Shown: positions 16,963 through 26,509 of the stretch, in pieces | Layout of the letters: every line of letters begins with the position of its first letter | Position numbering within the stretch: position 1 is the first letter of the stretch | Assembly: GCA_945860955.1 (NCBI GenBank) | Contig: CAMATH010000034.1 | Location: forward strand, 1 to 64,000 | Length of the DNA stretch: 64,000 nucleotides | Origin: Planctomicrobium piriforme | Lineage (GTDB): Bacteria; Planctomycetota; Planctomycetia; Planctomycetales; Planctomycetaceae | Direction of reading: 5' to 3' | Program-made: the position numbers and the translations under genes | Notes under the pieces: model-generated | What the model was told of the DNA's origin: nothing | Database searches by the model: none | Seen by the model: only the letters and a program-made list of their open reading frames with translations

Positions 16963-18726
16963 ATGACTCTGTGCGCGCTCCCCGTGTTCCATTCACTTTC
17001 CATCGCGAAATCCCTGGGCCGATCCCGTTTGTGGATGATTTTCGCGTTGGGAATTGTGCTGGCGAGTTGGTGCGAAACCACAACAACTGCCGGTGAAAAC
17101 CGGATTTCCGATCAGATCGCCGCGGGCGAATTCGGTCCGGCGGTCGATGCGGCCACCGCGATTTCCGATCCTGCGGACCGCGCCGCCGCGCTGCGAAAAA
17201 TCGGCGACGCGCAGCAGGCCGCGGGTGATTTTGAAGGGGCTCGCGCGACAGCCCGCAAGCAGCCGAAGCGTGAAGAACGCGCGCGTGAGGGAGGACGGGC
17301 GGTTCGTGGCCGCTCGGCATCCGGCGGTGCCAGTGTCGCGGATTTCACCGAATTGACCGACCTGATTCAGTCGACGGTCGATCCATCGTCGTGGGAGGCG
17401 CTGGGAGGAGTCGGCTCGATGCGCCCGTATAACACCGGCGTGTTTGTGGATCCTCAGGGACAATTGCGGCAGATGACCCGGCAGGAATCGGGCGGGACTC
17501 TTTCGCAACTGGCGAGGCAGGCCCGGAGCGCGGATTTGACTGCCGACATGGCGGAACGCGCTCCGTTGCGGATGGTTTCATTGCGTCGACTCGAAGCAGC
17601 GGTCGCGGCCCGACTGAAGGCGGGTGAGAGCATCCCCGAGACGATGCGCCGTCTCGCCGGTCTGACACGGATCCAGTACGTATTCTACTACCCCGATGAA
17701 CGCGAGATCGTTCTTGCCGGTCCGGCCGAGGGTTGGAAATATGGATCCGACGGCCGCGCGGTGGGGGTCGAGAGCGGCGAACCGCTGATGCAGCTTGACG
17801 ATCTGGTCGTCATGCTGCGTTCCCTGGCGGTCGAGGGAGACGGGAATTTCGGCTGTTCGATCAACACCCGCGATGCGAATCTCAAACAACTGAAAGAGTT
17901 CGTAGAGGCGTCGAACCGGAATGGAGCGCTCCGGCCGGGACAGTTAAAAAAGTGGCTGAAGGAACTGCACGACCGTCTGGGTTTGCAGGACGTTGTGGTC
18001 CACGGCGTGCCGGCGGACACCAACGTCGCGCGGGTTCTGGTTGAGGCCGACTACCGGATGAAACTGATTGGTGTCGGTCAGGTGGATGGGGGCGCATCGA
18101 TTCCCAGCTACTTTCAACTGTTGAAACAGATGCGGGCCGCGCGCGGACTGCCGATGGAGGCGCTGCGTTGGTGGCTGACCATGAAGTACGACGCGATTGT
18201 TCGCGGTGCCGACCGGAATTCGTTTGAGTTCCAGGGAGGTTCGGTTCAGGTTCAATCGGAAAATCAGTTTGTGAACTCGCAGGGTCAGCACGTTCCCACT
18301 GGAGCCGCCGAGCCGATCAATCGCCTGTTCGCCGAGAATTTCACGAACCATTACGAAGACCTGGCGCGTCGTGATCCGGTGTTCGCCGACCTGCGAAATG
18401 TGTTCGACCTCGCGCTGGCCGCCGCGCTGACGCGCGAGGAGGGGTTGCTGGAACGGGCGAGTTGGAATTTGGGGAGCTTCGCTCCGGGCGGGGAGTATCA
18501 AGCGGCCGTTGTGATCGCGCCCCGGGTGGTTGACTCGGTGATCGCGCACAAGGTGTTTGATCAGACCGATATCGTCGTGCAGGTGGCTGGTGGGGTGCAG
18601 ATCGATTTTCGGGAAACACTCAAGTCCACAATCAAGTCGGCCTCCACGAAGCCAGGTGAGGAATCTCCGCCGCCCAAACTCCCCGTTGGCCGCTGGTGGT
18701 GGAACGCGTCGACTAGTGCGAAATAA
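16963..18726 (+). CDS. DUF1598 domain-containing secreted protein
   Basis: Protein of 587 residues resembling the DUF1598 family, known mainly from planctomycetes and without assigned function. An N-terminal signal or anchor (about 22-45, WMIFALGIVLASWCETTTTAG) suggests export. A helical repeat-like segment follows (ISDPADRAAALRKIGDAQQAAGDF), then an Arg-rich linker and the DUF1598 region from about 200 to 530, with GCSINTRDANLKQLKEF and DRLGLQDVVVHGVPADT. The start is supported by CTGGAGGTTGCG before ATG 16963. It is possibly co-transcribed with the hydrolase gene 16 bases downstream. Confidence 0.75.
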   Translation: MTLCALPVFHSLSIAKSLGRSRLWMIFALGIVLASWCETTTTAGENRISDQIAAGEFGPAVDAATAISDPADRAAALRKIGDAQQAAGDFEGARATARKQPKREERAREGGRAVRGRSASGGASVADFTELTDLIQSTVDPSSWEALGGVGSMRPYNTGVFVDPQGQLRQMTRQESGGTLSQLARQARSADLTADMAERAPLRMVSLRRLEAAVAARLKAGESIPETMRRLAGLTRIQYVFYYPDEREIVLAGPAEGWKYGSDGRAVGVESGEPLMQLDDLVVMLRSLAVEGDGNFGCSINTRDANLKQLKEFVEASNRNGALRPGQLKKWLKELHDRLGLQDVVVHGVPADTNVARVLVEADYRMKLIGVGQVDGGASIPSYFQLLKQMRAARGLPMEALRWWLTMKYDAIVRGADRNSFEFQGGSVQVQSENQFVNSQGQHVPTGAAEPINRLFAENFTNHYEDLARRDPVFADLRNVFDLALAAALTREEGLLERASWNLGSFAPGGEYQAAVVIAPRVVDSVIAHKVFDQTDIVVQVAGGVQIDFRETLKSTIKSASTKPGEESPPPKLPVGRWWWNASTSAK

Positions 18727-18742
18727 GGTTCTCATTCTCGCC

Positions 18743-19876
18743 ATGCTCCGAAACAAGACGTCCTTCCGTTGTTTCCTGATGTCCTGGTTGCTGTGGGGAG
18801 CCAGCCAACTGCTGGCTCAACCTCCGCAGGAAGAACTCGAGAAACGCTACCAGGAGGAACAACGCGCGGAACTTGACGCCTACTTTGACAAGCTGCTCGA
18901 CGCGTCGTATCCCCAGCGGGCGCAGGCCTGGAAACGGGATTTCAGCGGTGTGGATGCGTACGAGCGCTCGGTCGCACCGTGGCGGGCGCGGTTCGCCGAC
19001 TATCTGGGTGGCCTGCCCTATCAGGCACCGGAACGGGAAATCCGCGTGGAACAGGTGCTCGAAACGGCGTCACACACCGCCTACCGCGTCTGGATCCCGG
19101 CGTTTGACAAGGTCGACGTCTACGGTGTGCTGCTGGTTCCCGACCGGACGAAGTACCCGGGCCGGCGGCCGGCAATTCTGGCTATGCATGGCATGGAGGG
19201 AACCCCCGAACTCGTGTGTGGACTGGTCGAGAAGACCGACTATCACAACCGGTTCGGTCTACAGGCGGTCGAGAAAGGCTACGTTGTCTTCGCGCCGGTC
19301 ATGATGAACGGAGCCAAGAAACGAGACTGGCTTGATCGCAAGGCGATCATGGTCGGGCAGCGCATGCAGGGCCTGGAACAATTCAAAATGATCCGGGCGG
19401 TCGACTTTCTTTCCACCCACCCCGATGTCGCCAGTGATCGGATTGGCGTGTTTGGGATCAGTTGGGGCGGACGAACGGCGATGTACGCGGCGGCCCTCGA
19501 TCGCCGACTGGCGGCGTGCGTCGTCAGCGGGCACTTCATGGAGTCGACGCAGAAAATGACGAAACCCTCGCCGTTTTACACTGCGTACATCGAGGTCGAT
19601 TACAACTACCCGTTTTTCAGTCGACAGGCGACGGAATTCGCCGACGCCGACATCTGCTCGCTGATCTGTCCGCGCGTGCTGCACATCGAACAGGGCCGGC
19701 AGGACAAGGTGGCGTATTGGAAAATGGCCCAGGAGGAATTCCGCATCGTGCAGAGCTGGTACGAGAAGCTGGGATTCGCCGACCAGGCCACGTTCGAGAT
19801 CTTTGAGGGGGGGCACTATGTCGCCGGTCTTGAGGCGTTTGCCGTCCTCGACAAATGGCTGAAGCCCGTGCGCTGA
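18743..19876 (+). CDS. Secreted alpha/beta hydrolase (esterase/peptidase-like)
   Basis: Alpha/beta-hydrolase of about 377 residues with an N-terminal signal peptide (CFLMSWLLWGASQLLAQ). The fold is indicated by PAILAMHGMEG (oxyanion-hole strand), the nucleophile elbow GVFGISWGG with its Ser, a late Asp region in LHIEQGRQDKVAYW and the catalytic His in FEGGHYV. This arrangement resembles acetyl-xylan-esterase/dienelactone-hydrolase-like proteins often found in planctomycetes; the substrate is unknown. ATG 18743 is chosen because it opens the signal peptide and follows the DUF1598 stop by 16 bases. Confidence 0.8.
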   Translation: MLRNKTSFRCFLMSWLLWGASQLLAQPPQEELEKRYQEEQRAELDAYFDKLLDASYPQRAQAWKRDFSGVDAYERSVAPWRARFADYLGGLPYQAPEREIRVEQVLETASHTAYRVWIPAFDKVDVYGVLLVPDRTKYPGRRPAILAMHGMEGTPELVCGLVEKTDYHNRFGLQAVEKGYVVFAPVMMNGAKKRDWLDRKAIMVGQRMQGLEQFKMIRAVDFLSTHPDVASDRIGVFGISWGGRTAMYAAALDRRLAACVVSGHFMESTQKMTKPSPFYTAYIEVDYNYPFFSRQATEFADADICSLICPRVLHIEQGRQDKVAYWKMAQEEFRIVQSWYEKLGFADQATFEIFEGGHYVAGLEAFAVLDKWLKPVR

Positions 19877-19993
19877 ATTCCCCCGGTTGATCTTGCGGTT
19901 GTTGACAATCACCGACGACTTTCCCACGATTCCTGCATGTCGCCCCTGATGTTGGCTTCGTCCGCACGATTTCACTGTTGCGAGTTCGCGTTC

Positions 19994-20884
19994 ATGATTC
20001 GCCGAACACTTGCCTGGACCCTGAGCCTACTGCTTGTGGCCGGGTTCGCCACAACCGCGCACGCCGACCCCGCCGAGACGGGTCGCAAGCTGATGTTCTT
20101 CGAGTACGGCAAAGGCCCGAACCGCCTGTTGGAACTGGATGCCGCCGGCAAAATCGTCTGGGAACACAAGCCCCCCAGCATCGCGGTGATCTTCCAGGTG
20201 CTGCCGAACGGAAACGTTCTCTACGCCTACGGTGGAAAGCCGACCGGAGTCCGCGAAGTGACTCGCGAGGGTGAGGAAGTCTGGAATTATGTCAGCAAAT
20301 GCCCACAGGTGTTGGGATGCGAGCGTCTGTCGAACGGCAACACGCTGGTCGCTGAACAGGGTCCGTGCCAAGCCGTTGAGGTGAGCCCCAAGGGGGAAGT
20401 CGTTCACATCACCCCATTGACAACCAACGTCGAAAACTACCACTTGCAGGTGCGAAATATCCACAAACTCGAGAACGGCAACATTCTGGCCGCCCATGAG
20501 GGCGAAGGGGCCGCCCGGGAAGTCGATCCAAAGGGGAAGGTCGTTTGGGAATACACGGGAGTCGAAAACGCCGGCGACGCCCAGCGCCTGCCGAATGGAA
20601 ACACGCTCATCTCGTGCGGCACACAAAAGCGGGTAATCGAGGTGACACCGGACAAGAAGATCGTTTGGGAATTCCAGGCGAGCGACGCTCCCGAGTTGAA
20701 TCTCACCTGGGCATCGAGCATCCAGCGACTCAAGAACGGCAATGTGGTGATCGGGAATTTTCTCCGTGGTCAGGAAGGCAAAGGAGCCCACGCGTTTGAA
20801 GTGACTCGCGAGAAACGCATCGTCTGGAAGTGGGAAGACCACAGCCGGATTCAGTCGCTGACGACCGTGCGGGTGTTGGAATAG
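19994..20884 (+). CDS. Secreted beta-propeller protein (PQQ/arylsulfotransferase-like repeats)
   Basis: Protein of about 296 residues with a Sec signal peptide (LAWTLSLLLVAGFATTAHA). The mature part consists of repeated units of the type RLSNGNTLVAEQ, KLENGNILAAHEGEG, RLPNGNTLISCGT and RLKNGNVVIGNF, each followed by a strand such as GKVVWEY. This is the repeat layout of a six- or seven-bladed propeller seen in PQQ-like and arylsulfotransferase-like proteins. No sulfotransferase catalytic residues can be assigned, so a binding or scaffold role is equally likely. It may belong to the operon beginning with DUF1598. Confidence 0.7.
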   Translation: MIRRTLAWTLSLLLVAGFATTAHADPAETGRKLMFFEYGKGPNRLLELDAAGKIVWEHKPPSIAVIFQVLPNGNVLYAYGGKPTGVREVTREGEEVWNYVSKCPQVLGCERLSNGNTLVAEQGPCQAVEVSPKGEVVHITPLTTNVENYHLQVRNIHKLENGNILAAHEGEGAAREVDPKGKVVWEYTGVENAGDAQRLPNGNTLISCGTQKRVIEVTPDKKIVWEFQASDAPELNLTWASSIQRLKNGNVVIGNFLRGQEGKGAHAFEVTREKRIVWKWEDHSRIQSLTTVRVLE

Positions 20885-20927
20885 CGGTCACACCCATCAC
20901 GCGGCAAGTCGCAGGAAAAGGGATCCT

Positions 20928-21749
20928 ATGGCGATCGACTCTCACGTTCACGTCTGGCGGGCGCATCCCGACTTTCCACGGCTGACGTCGACAATTGTCA
21001 GCCCGCATACCGCGGTGCCGGCCGAATTGCTCGATCAATATCTCGACGATCACCAGATCGACCGGGCAGTGCTGGTGCAGCCTGTCTATCCGGGTGAAGA
21101 CAACGGCTATGTCGCGGACTGCGCGGCGGACCGTCCGGAACGATTCGCGGCAGTCTGCGTCGTCGACCCGCGTTCAGCCGACGCGGCGGACAAGCTGTCG
21201 TACTGGGTTCATGAGCGCGGTTGTCGCGGTTTACGACTACGTCCCAAGGTTTCCGCGGAACACGAGATTTTTGGCGCGGAAGCGACATTTCCCTTATGGA
21301 AGCGGGCGGGTGATCTGCGTGCCGTCGTCAGTGTCCTGTGCGGTTTTGAGCACCTGCCGACCGTCAGAAAAATGGCGCTGCGGTTTCCCGGAACGTCCAT
21401 TGTGGTAGACCATCTCGCCCACCCCGATTTCACCGCCAACACACCAGCCGATCGGTTCGAACCTCTGTTGAGTCTCGCCGACTGTGCCAACGTCACGTTA
21501 AAAGTGAGCGGTTATTACTACTACTCGGAAACGCCCTGGCCCTATCCCGATTGCCAGCCGCTGTTTCGAACACTGCTCGAACGGTTCGACGCGGGCCGTC
21601 TGATGTGGGGGAGTGACTTTCCCCATGTCGTCTTGAAAACGACCTACGCCCGGGTCTTCAGGGCGCTGGAAGACACCTGGCCCGGGCTTTCCAAGGAAGA
21701 CCGCGAGAAGATTTTCGACGGCAACGCGCGGCGATTGTACTGGTGGTAG
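20928..21749 (+). CDS. Amidohydrolase-2 family metal-dependent hydrolase
   Basis: TIM-barrel hydrolase of 273 residues. It begins with the metal-binding IDSHVHVWR, contains VVDHLAHPDF with a metal-ligand His, and ends with the catalytic Asp in LMWGSDFPHV, in the expected order for amidohydrolase-related (PF04909-type) enzymes. Such enzymes hydrolyse lactones or decarboxylate aromatic acids; the substrate here is unknown. AAGGGATCCT precedes ATG 20928 as ribosome-binding site. It converges on the lipoprotein gene with a 24-base gap. Confidence 0.85.
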   Translation: MAIDSHVHVWRAHPDFPRLTSTIVSPHTAVPAELLDQYLDDHQIDRAVLVQPVYPGEDNGYVADCAADRPERFAAVCVVDPRSADAADKLSYWVHERGCRGLRLRPKVSAEHEIFGAEATFPLWKRAGDLRAVVSVLCGFEHLPTVRKMALRFPGTSIVVDHLAHPDFTANTPADRFEPLLSLADCANVTLKVSGYYYYSETPWPYPDCQPLFRTLLERFDAGRLMWGSDFPHVVLKTTYARVFRALEDTWPGLSKEDREKIFDGNARRLYWW

Positions 21750-21773
21750 GCCGCGCGATTCCGTGCGAATTCG

Positions 21774-23639
21774 TCAATCGTCGTCGCGGTCGTCGGCCGC
21801 CAGTATCGATTCTGTCGAGTCGACCGTCGAATACCGTCCCTCGGCGAGTTGCGTGCGAATCGTTCGCTTGAGCGCGATCCGCTCGTCGGGCAATGCGCCA
21901 GCGATCAGCGTCATGTCTTCGACCTTATAGCGGCCCCCTTCACGTGTCAGCCGAACCTGGGCACCCTGGCGGTTGTTACCCAGTGCCACGGTGGCGTTGT
22001 TCCCCTGAATGCTGATCCCCGTGAGTCGACTTTTCAGGTAACTCTCGGGAGCCGGATCGAATTGAGGGACCGCGTCGAGATGCACCCAGACGGCCCGGGT
22101 GAAATCGCGGGCGGCGACACCCCGCACGCGGTTCATGTCGCCCGCTTCGAGGGCGAGCGCGAAATTCGCGACGGGAATCATCGCCTCCAGGGTCGCTTTG
22201 AGCGATTGGGGATAATCGGCCGCCGGCACCAGCACGTCATCGACGCGGATCTGGCCTTCTTCGTCCCGCAACTGGTAGGTCACCGGAGTGTCGCCATGCT
22301 CGACCAGGATTTCTGTGAGTGGCCCCTTGAACAGCGTCTGCAAAACGCGGAGCTTTCCATGCGAGAATTCATCCAGCGGCATCCAGGCGAAATGTTCGTT
22401 GGTGGTTGACTGCCAGACCTTGTCTTTGAAGTCGTGGGTGGAGTTCGCCAGCAGTGCCGACAGATCGCGTCGGGCCAGAGCCTGTGAGAATTCGTCCAAC
22501 GCGTGCCGGCTGTTGTACAGCGACGACAGCCGCTTGTCCTGCGTGCTGTTCAATTCGTAAATCGTGACTTCATCGACGACATACCTCGGCACGTCGTGAA
22601 TCGTCTGGTTCGCGGTCCGCTCGAGGTTGATCTTCACCACTTCTTCGCCATGCCGGACGACGATCGCGGCGGTCTTGTCTTTCAGATCCAGCTCAAAATC
22701 CTGCATGCTGGCCGGCCCTTCGGGAAGGGGCACCTGACTGAGATCGGCGGCGGCCAGACTTCCGCGGAAGAACTGCGGTTCGCAGATTTCTGCCAGCTTG
22801 TCTTTGTTCTGGTCACGGTAGCATTGCAAAAACCAGACCGCGGTTCCCAGGGCCGACGTCATATCGCGGACGGAAGCGATGTCGCCATTGCCTTTGCGGG
22901 TTTCCAGCGCGACATCGTCCAGCAGCCAGCGGTTGTCGACACGGCGGAATTTCAGGACGAGTTCGCCATCGCTGCGGGCGACGTGTGTGGTGGCGGTTTC
23001 TTCACCAATACGGTCATTGGGCAGCACCCGCGCCTGAGGGGCGATGCCGGTCGTCAGTTTGGTGGAGAGTTGACGGAAGTGATCGGGAGTCAGGCTGGCA
23101 ATCGCCTGGGTGAACTCCGGTGTGGCGACCGTGCCAATCTCGCCACGGTTACCGCCGCGCCAGGCGGCCAGAGACCGGTTGACACTGACCAGGAGTTCCA
23201 GCCGGGTTGAGAGTGATCTCCCTTTTTCGACATCTTCCTTGCGGAGATATTCGTCCACGACGACCCAGCGTTTGAGGTCGGGGTCCTTTTTCAAGAAGAC
23301 GACAACGCGTTTCTTTTCTTCGCCGATTTCAATCGTCACCTTCTTTTCGATCGGACGTTTCCGGTCGTCTTTTTCGGTGTCGACCGACTTCACAACCTTG
23401 ATCTTCCCTTCCGGAAAGTCAATCAGCTCCAGAGCGTCGAAGGTGTCGGCTCCTTTGACCGCCCGCGACTCGAACTCGTCAGACGCCTGCTCGCGCAGTT
23501 TGTCGAGGTCGTGCTTCGAGAGGCTCTCATGAAACGCCGTGATGACCTTCGTTTCGGTCATATGCGAACAGCCGATCGAGCTGGCGAGCAACCCCAAACC
23601 GGCGGCAAACGAAAGCGACGAGCGCGACATGGCGGCCAT
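21774..23639 (-). CDS. Putative lipoprotein with repeated NTF2-like segments
   Basis: Unrecognised protein of 621 residues. The N-terminal hydrophobic segment ends SSIGCS, a possible but not ideal lipobox, so it may be a lipoprotein. The body appears to contain about four related alpha+beta units, each starting with a helix that mentions a count-like domain (FHESLSKHDLDKLREQASDEF; FSQALARRDLSALLANSTHDF; FALALEAGDMNRVRGVAARDF) and followed by strands such as VTYQLRDEEGQIRVDDV. This suggests tandem NTF2/SnoaL-like domains. No catalytic residues are evident. It is monocistronic on present evidence. Confidence 0.6.
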   Translation of the reverse strand: MAAMSRSSLSFAAGLGLLASSIGCSHMTETKVITAFHESLSKHDLDKLREQASDEFESRAVKGADTFDALELIDFPEGKIKVVKSVDTEKDDRKRPIEKKVTIEIGEEKKRVVVFLKKDPDLKRWVVVDEYLRKEDVEKGRSLSTRLELLVSVNRSLAAWRGGNRGEIGTVATPEFTQAIASLTPDHFRQLSTKLTTGIAPQARVLPNDRIGEETATTHVARSDGELVLKFRRVDNRWLLDDVALETRKGNGDIASVRDMTSALGTAVWFLQCYRDQNKDKLAEICEPQFFRGSLAAADLSQVPLPEGPASMQDFELDLKDKTAAIVVRHGEEVVKINLERTANQTIHDVPRYVVDEVTIYELNSTQDKRLSSLYNSRHALDEFSQALARRDLSALLANSTHDFKDKVWQSTTNEHFAWMPLDEFSHGKLRVLQTLFKGPLTEILVEHGDTPVTYQLRDEEGQIRVDDVLVPAADYPQSLKATLEAMIPVANFALALEAGDMNRVRGVAARDFTRAVWVHLDAVPQFDPAPESYLKSRLTGISIQGNNATVALGNNRQGAQVRLTREGGRYKVEDMTLIAGALPDERIALKRTIRTQLAEGRYSTVDSTESILAADDRDDD

Positions 23640-23970
23640 CCCGGGCGGATTCGGTGGGAGTCAGCGGCACAAATTGAGCCGCGAACACGAAGGGGGGGGA
23701 ATGTGACGGAAGGGAACGAAAGGAAGGACGATCGAGGGGAGATCGAGAGAGGAGGGGCGTTTTCGCAGACTGGGGAAAACTCGTCAAGACCGGTTCGGGG
23801 GTGACGCGATAGCGTGTGCGCAAGTACCGATACAGACAGCGCGAATTCGCGGACCGTGCGGCCCCCTGGCCGCGAAACCAAATCTCCGCACGGTCGGCGA
23901 GAAGCCAGATTCGTCCAAGCAACTACCGCTTGTGGTCAACTGATCAAGAGTCGCGATACCGCAGCACGCG
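23640..23970. other. Intergenic region with nested inverted repeats
   Basis: The 331 bases hold no recognisable gene. GACCGTGCGG (23852-23861) and CCGCACGGTC (23886-23895) form a 10-bp inverted repeat. A second stem GCGGCC/GGCCGC (23858-23873, loop CCCT) competes with its left arm. A 12-base palindrome CGCGAATTCGCG (23840-23851) lies immediately before. The hydrolase gene (minus strand) ends about 75 bases away, so this may be a terminator without a T-run, or a structured 3' region. Confidence 0.4.
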
Positions 23971-24942
23971 TTATTTCCGATCATCCGCGGGCCGGCGGTC
24001 GGTCCACGGGATCTGCGGCTCTTTGAGGTGTTTGCTCAGAAATGTTGAAATGTTGTCTTCGAGCTTACGTTTCCCCAGGAGGTCGGTCCCCCGCGCGTTG
24101 CCAGGATATTCTTTGAAATACATCCGCTCGTCGCTCTTGGGATACGACGACACTTGATCAAACGTCTTCTTCGCCTGCCCCTTGTCGTGCGAGTCACGTT
24201 CCGCCACACAGACCAGGAACGCGATGTTGCGAATCGGGGCACCCAGAAACTTCATCGGAGCGGCCATCCCAAATCCCTGGATGTTCTGCTGCGGAGAAAT
24301 CAAGACCAGCGCCCGCACGTTTTCCCCCCGGGGGGTCTGCATGCCTGAATCAACCGGAGCGTCTTCATACCGGAGCTTGCTCCAGTCGCGGACGGCGGCA
24401 TACGCGACGACGGTCGCTCCCATGTCAGGACCGATGTACGCCGTTTTGTTCATATTCAAGTGCTCGGCTTGATGCTCATCGAACAGAAACTTGTTTACCG
24501 CCTCCATGTCGAAATCGATTATCGCGATGTAATCCTGCTTCCGCAGCGGACGCGACTTCTTGCCCCCCTGGCCCCCCCCGCCGGCACCATCTCCCTTCGA
24601 TTCGCCATGCCCCCGCAGGTCGATCGTGAGAACCGCGTACCCTTCATTCTGCAAACGGGGAGCGAACCCTTCCCCCCCCTGCCAGATCTGACGATTGCCG
24701 TCGGCCTGGTGCAACAGCACGACCACGGGAGCGTCCTTTCCGCGGTTCGACTGGTAATAGGTTGCCTTGAGATTCACCCCGTCTTTCGTAGCCAGCGTCT
24801 TGACGACCGGGTCGTAACGTTCTTCACCCTCTTTCGACTTTTGGGCGAAGGCCGCGTTCGACGCCATCGCCAACAGTCCGCAGGCGACCAGTGAAAAGAC
24901 ACTCAGACCCCGCACCACCGACCGGTTCAGCACCAACTGCAT
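23971..24942 (-). CDS. Secreted alpha/beta hydrolase
   Basis: Protein of about 323 residues with a Sec signal peptide (SVFSLVACGLLAMASNAAFAQ). Hydrolase features are VVVLLHQADGNRQIW near the oxyanion position and VLTIDLRGHGESKGDG, typical of the fold. The nucleophile elbow is unusual: AYIGPDMGATVVAY has Asp or Met where a Ser is normally found in GxSxG, so it may be catalytically dead or use another nucleophile. A Gly-rich insert (GDGAGGGGQGGKK) sits before it. ATG 24942 is preferred because it opens the signal peptide and follows GGCGGAG. Confidence 0.7.
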   Translation of the reverse strand: MQLVLNRSVVRGLSVFSLVACGLLAMASNAAFAQKSKEGEERYDPVVKTLATKDGVNLKATYYQSNRGKDAPVVVLLHQADGNRQIWQGGEGFAPRLQNEGYAVLTIDLRGHGESKGDGAGGGGQGGKKSRPLRKQDYIAIIDFDMEAVNKFLFDEHQAEHLNMNKTAYIGPDMGATVVAYAAVRDWSKLRYEDAPVDSGMQTPRGENVRALVLISPQQNIQGFGMAAPMKFLGAPIRNIAFLVCVAERDSHDKGQAKKTFDQVSSYPKSDERMYFKEYPGNARGTDLLGKRKLEDNISTFLSKHLKEPQIPWTDRRPADDRK

Positions 24943-25053
24943 CGCGCGCTCCGCCAGAAAACCGTCTATTGGTTGTTGCCAATGGATGACGAACCATCGA
25001 ACCGACATCTCACCTCTTCGAACACCCGATTCTAAGCCGGGTTTCCACAAGGG

Positions 25054-26496
25054 TCAACGCGTGAGCCGTTCGATCTCCCAAGCCACTTCGTCCAACAATC
25101 GCTCCAGGCAGCCAGCCGCCAACAGGGCAATCGACTCCTGATAGATTCCCTTGCCGTACGCGTTCGCCTCGGGCAGGTAGGAACAGCGCGATCCATTCGC
25201 CAGCGTCGTGATCACGAGCATCAGGTTCGGAAACCGGGTCCGCAATTCCCGCTGAAACACTTGATACAACTCCCCTTCAACACCAATCCAGACGGCGTCC
25301 CCCATGCGCCACAATGTCACCGGAAAGGGAAACTCCGGTCCCGCCGGCAAGACCGATAAGCGGGTCAACTGACGATCCATCCGTTCAATCATCGCGTGAC
25401 CATCTCGCGCAGCGAGGGTATCGCGGGCCGCTTCCGCCGCCTGCTTTTTCTCAATCCATCCCGCCCGTTCTGTTTTCACCTCGGCGACAGTGGAAAGTTC
25501 CGGACGATACGGCAGCGGAACAGTCAAATCACGGATTTCGAACGTCGACATTTCCGATCGCTCCGCATCCGAGACCGGTTTCCAATCCCAAATTCCCAGC
25601 GTCGCGCCGGAAACTACGGGTCCTGTGTATTCAAACCGGGTGCCGGGGGGCCCCAGAGCCGTCAATCCCGACAGGGCCGCGTAACCCAACTGCCGGCCAT
25701 TCCGGTCGGCCACCGCCAGATCGCCCACAAAGCCCTCGCGTGGCCCCAAGTCAGCGGACGCCCCTTGCAGAAACAAGCACGGAGCCCCCGTGGCAACCTC
25801 CACCACCTCGCGCATCGCCCCGGGGAAATCGGGGCTGATCTGCGTGTTCTTCCACGCCAGCGTGGTCGGATGACAGGCGTAGTTCACCAGTGTCGCCAGC
25901 GTCTCGCCCGTGACGGCCGTCATGCGCGCCACAACCACGGTATCGTCCCCCGATCCCGTCGGGTTGAATCCACACACGATCTGTTGAGTCGCCTCATCGA
26001 AAAAGTCTCGATGCGCTGCGAGGTCGCAGCGGGCGGTCCCGTAGACGATGAGTGCCAGCCGTGCTTGAGTGCGCGCCGCGACAATCAGCCGGGCCAGTTC
26101 CGCTTCGAGCGATTCCAGGTACGGCTCCAGCAGCTCTCCCCCGGCACGATCGCGGCGCGACAGGTCAATCAGCCCTCCCGAATGAGTGTGGGAATAGGCG
26201 ATCTGGATTGACTCCGCGGGAATCTGTGCCCGACCGACCAGCCCCGCCATCAGGCGACTCTGTTCACCGCCCCACAGCAGGCAATGGTCGACCGCGATCA
26301 GGATCCGTTCGCGGGATAGATCCCCCTCTGACGGCCGAAAGCAAACCGCCGTCGCCGTCAGCGGCCGATGGACGGCGGTCGCCCGTTCATGCGTAGCAGC
26401 CCCCCACAAACGGTGGTAAATGCCAACCGGAGGCGTGATATCACCCCGGGCGACACCAACCTGACAATGCGACTGGGGAGAGCGGACGCTGGGCAT
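25054..26496 (-). CDS. Neutral/alkaline ceramidase-like protein
   Basis: Protein of about 480 residues resembling the N-terminal catalytic region of neutral/alkaline non-lysosomal ceramidases. It shows VGVARGDITPPVG at the start, IQIAYSHTHSGGL (the conserved zinc/active-site HTHSG segment) and VNYACHPTTL, plus LFLQGASADLGPREGF, all in family order. The C-terminal immunoglobulin-like domain of true ceramidases is absent. No signal peptide is clear after the chosen start (ATG 26496; the frame is open to 26604 but overlaps the upstream gene). It starts 14 bases after the TolC-like gene and is probably co-transcribed. The real substrate is unknown. Confidence 0.7.
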   Translation of the reverse strand: MPSVRSPQSHCQVGVARGDITPPVGIYHRLWGAATHERATAVHRPLTATAVCFRPSEGDLSRERILIAVDHCLLWGGEQSRLMAGLVGRAQIPAESIQIAYSHTHSGGLIDLSRRDRAGGELLEPYLESLEAELARLIVAARTQARLALIVYGTARCDLAAHRDFFDEATQQIVCGFNPTGSGDDTVVVARMTAVTGETLATLVNYACHPTTLAWKNTQISPDFPGAMREVVEVATGAPCLFLQGASADLGPREGFVGDLAVADRNGRQLGYAALSGLTALGPPGTRFEYTGPVVSGATLGIWDWKPVSDAERSEMSTFEIRDLTVPLPYRPELSTVAEVKTERAGWIEKKQAAEAARDTLAARDGHAMIERMDRQLTRLSVLPAGPEFPFPVTLWRMGDAVWIGVEGELYQVFQRELRTRFPNLMLVITTLANGSRCSYLPEANAYGKGIYQESIALLAAGCLERLLDEVAWEIERLTR

Positions 26497-26509
26497 AGTG
26501 CGTGGCAAC

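Noticed and set aside
16731-17081. N-terminal extension of the HU protein
   Set aside because: A perfect Shine-Dalgarno sequence stands before ATG 16730 and the promoter lies inside the extension.
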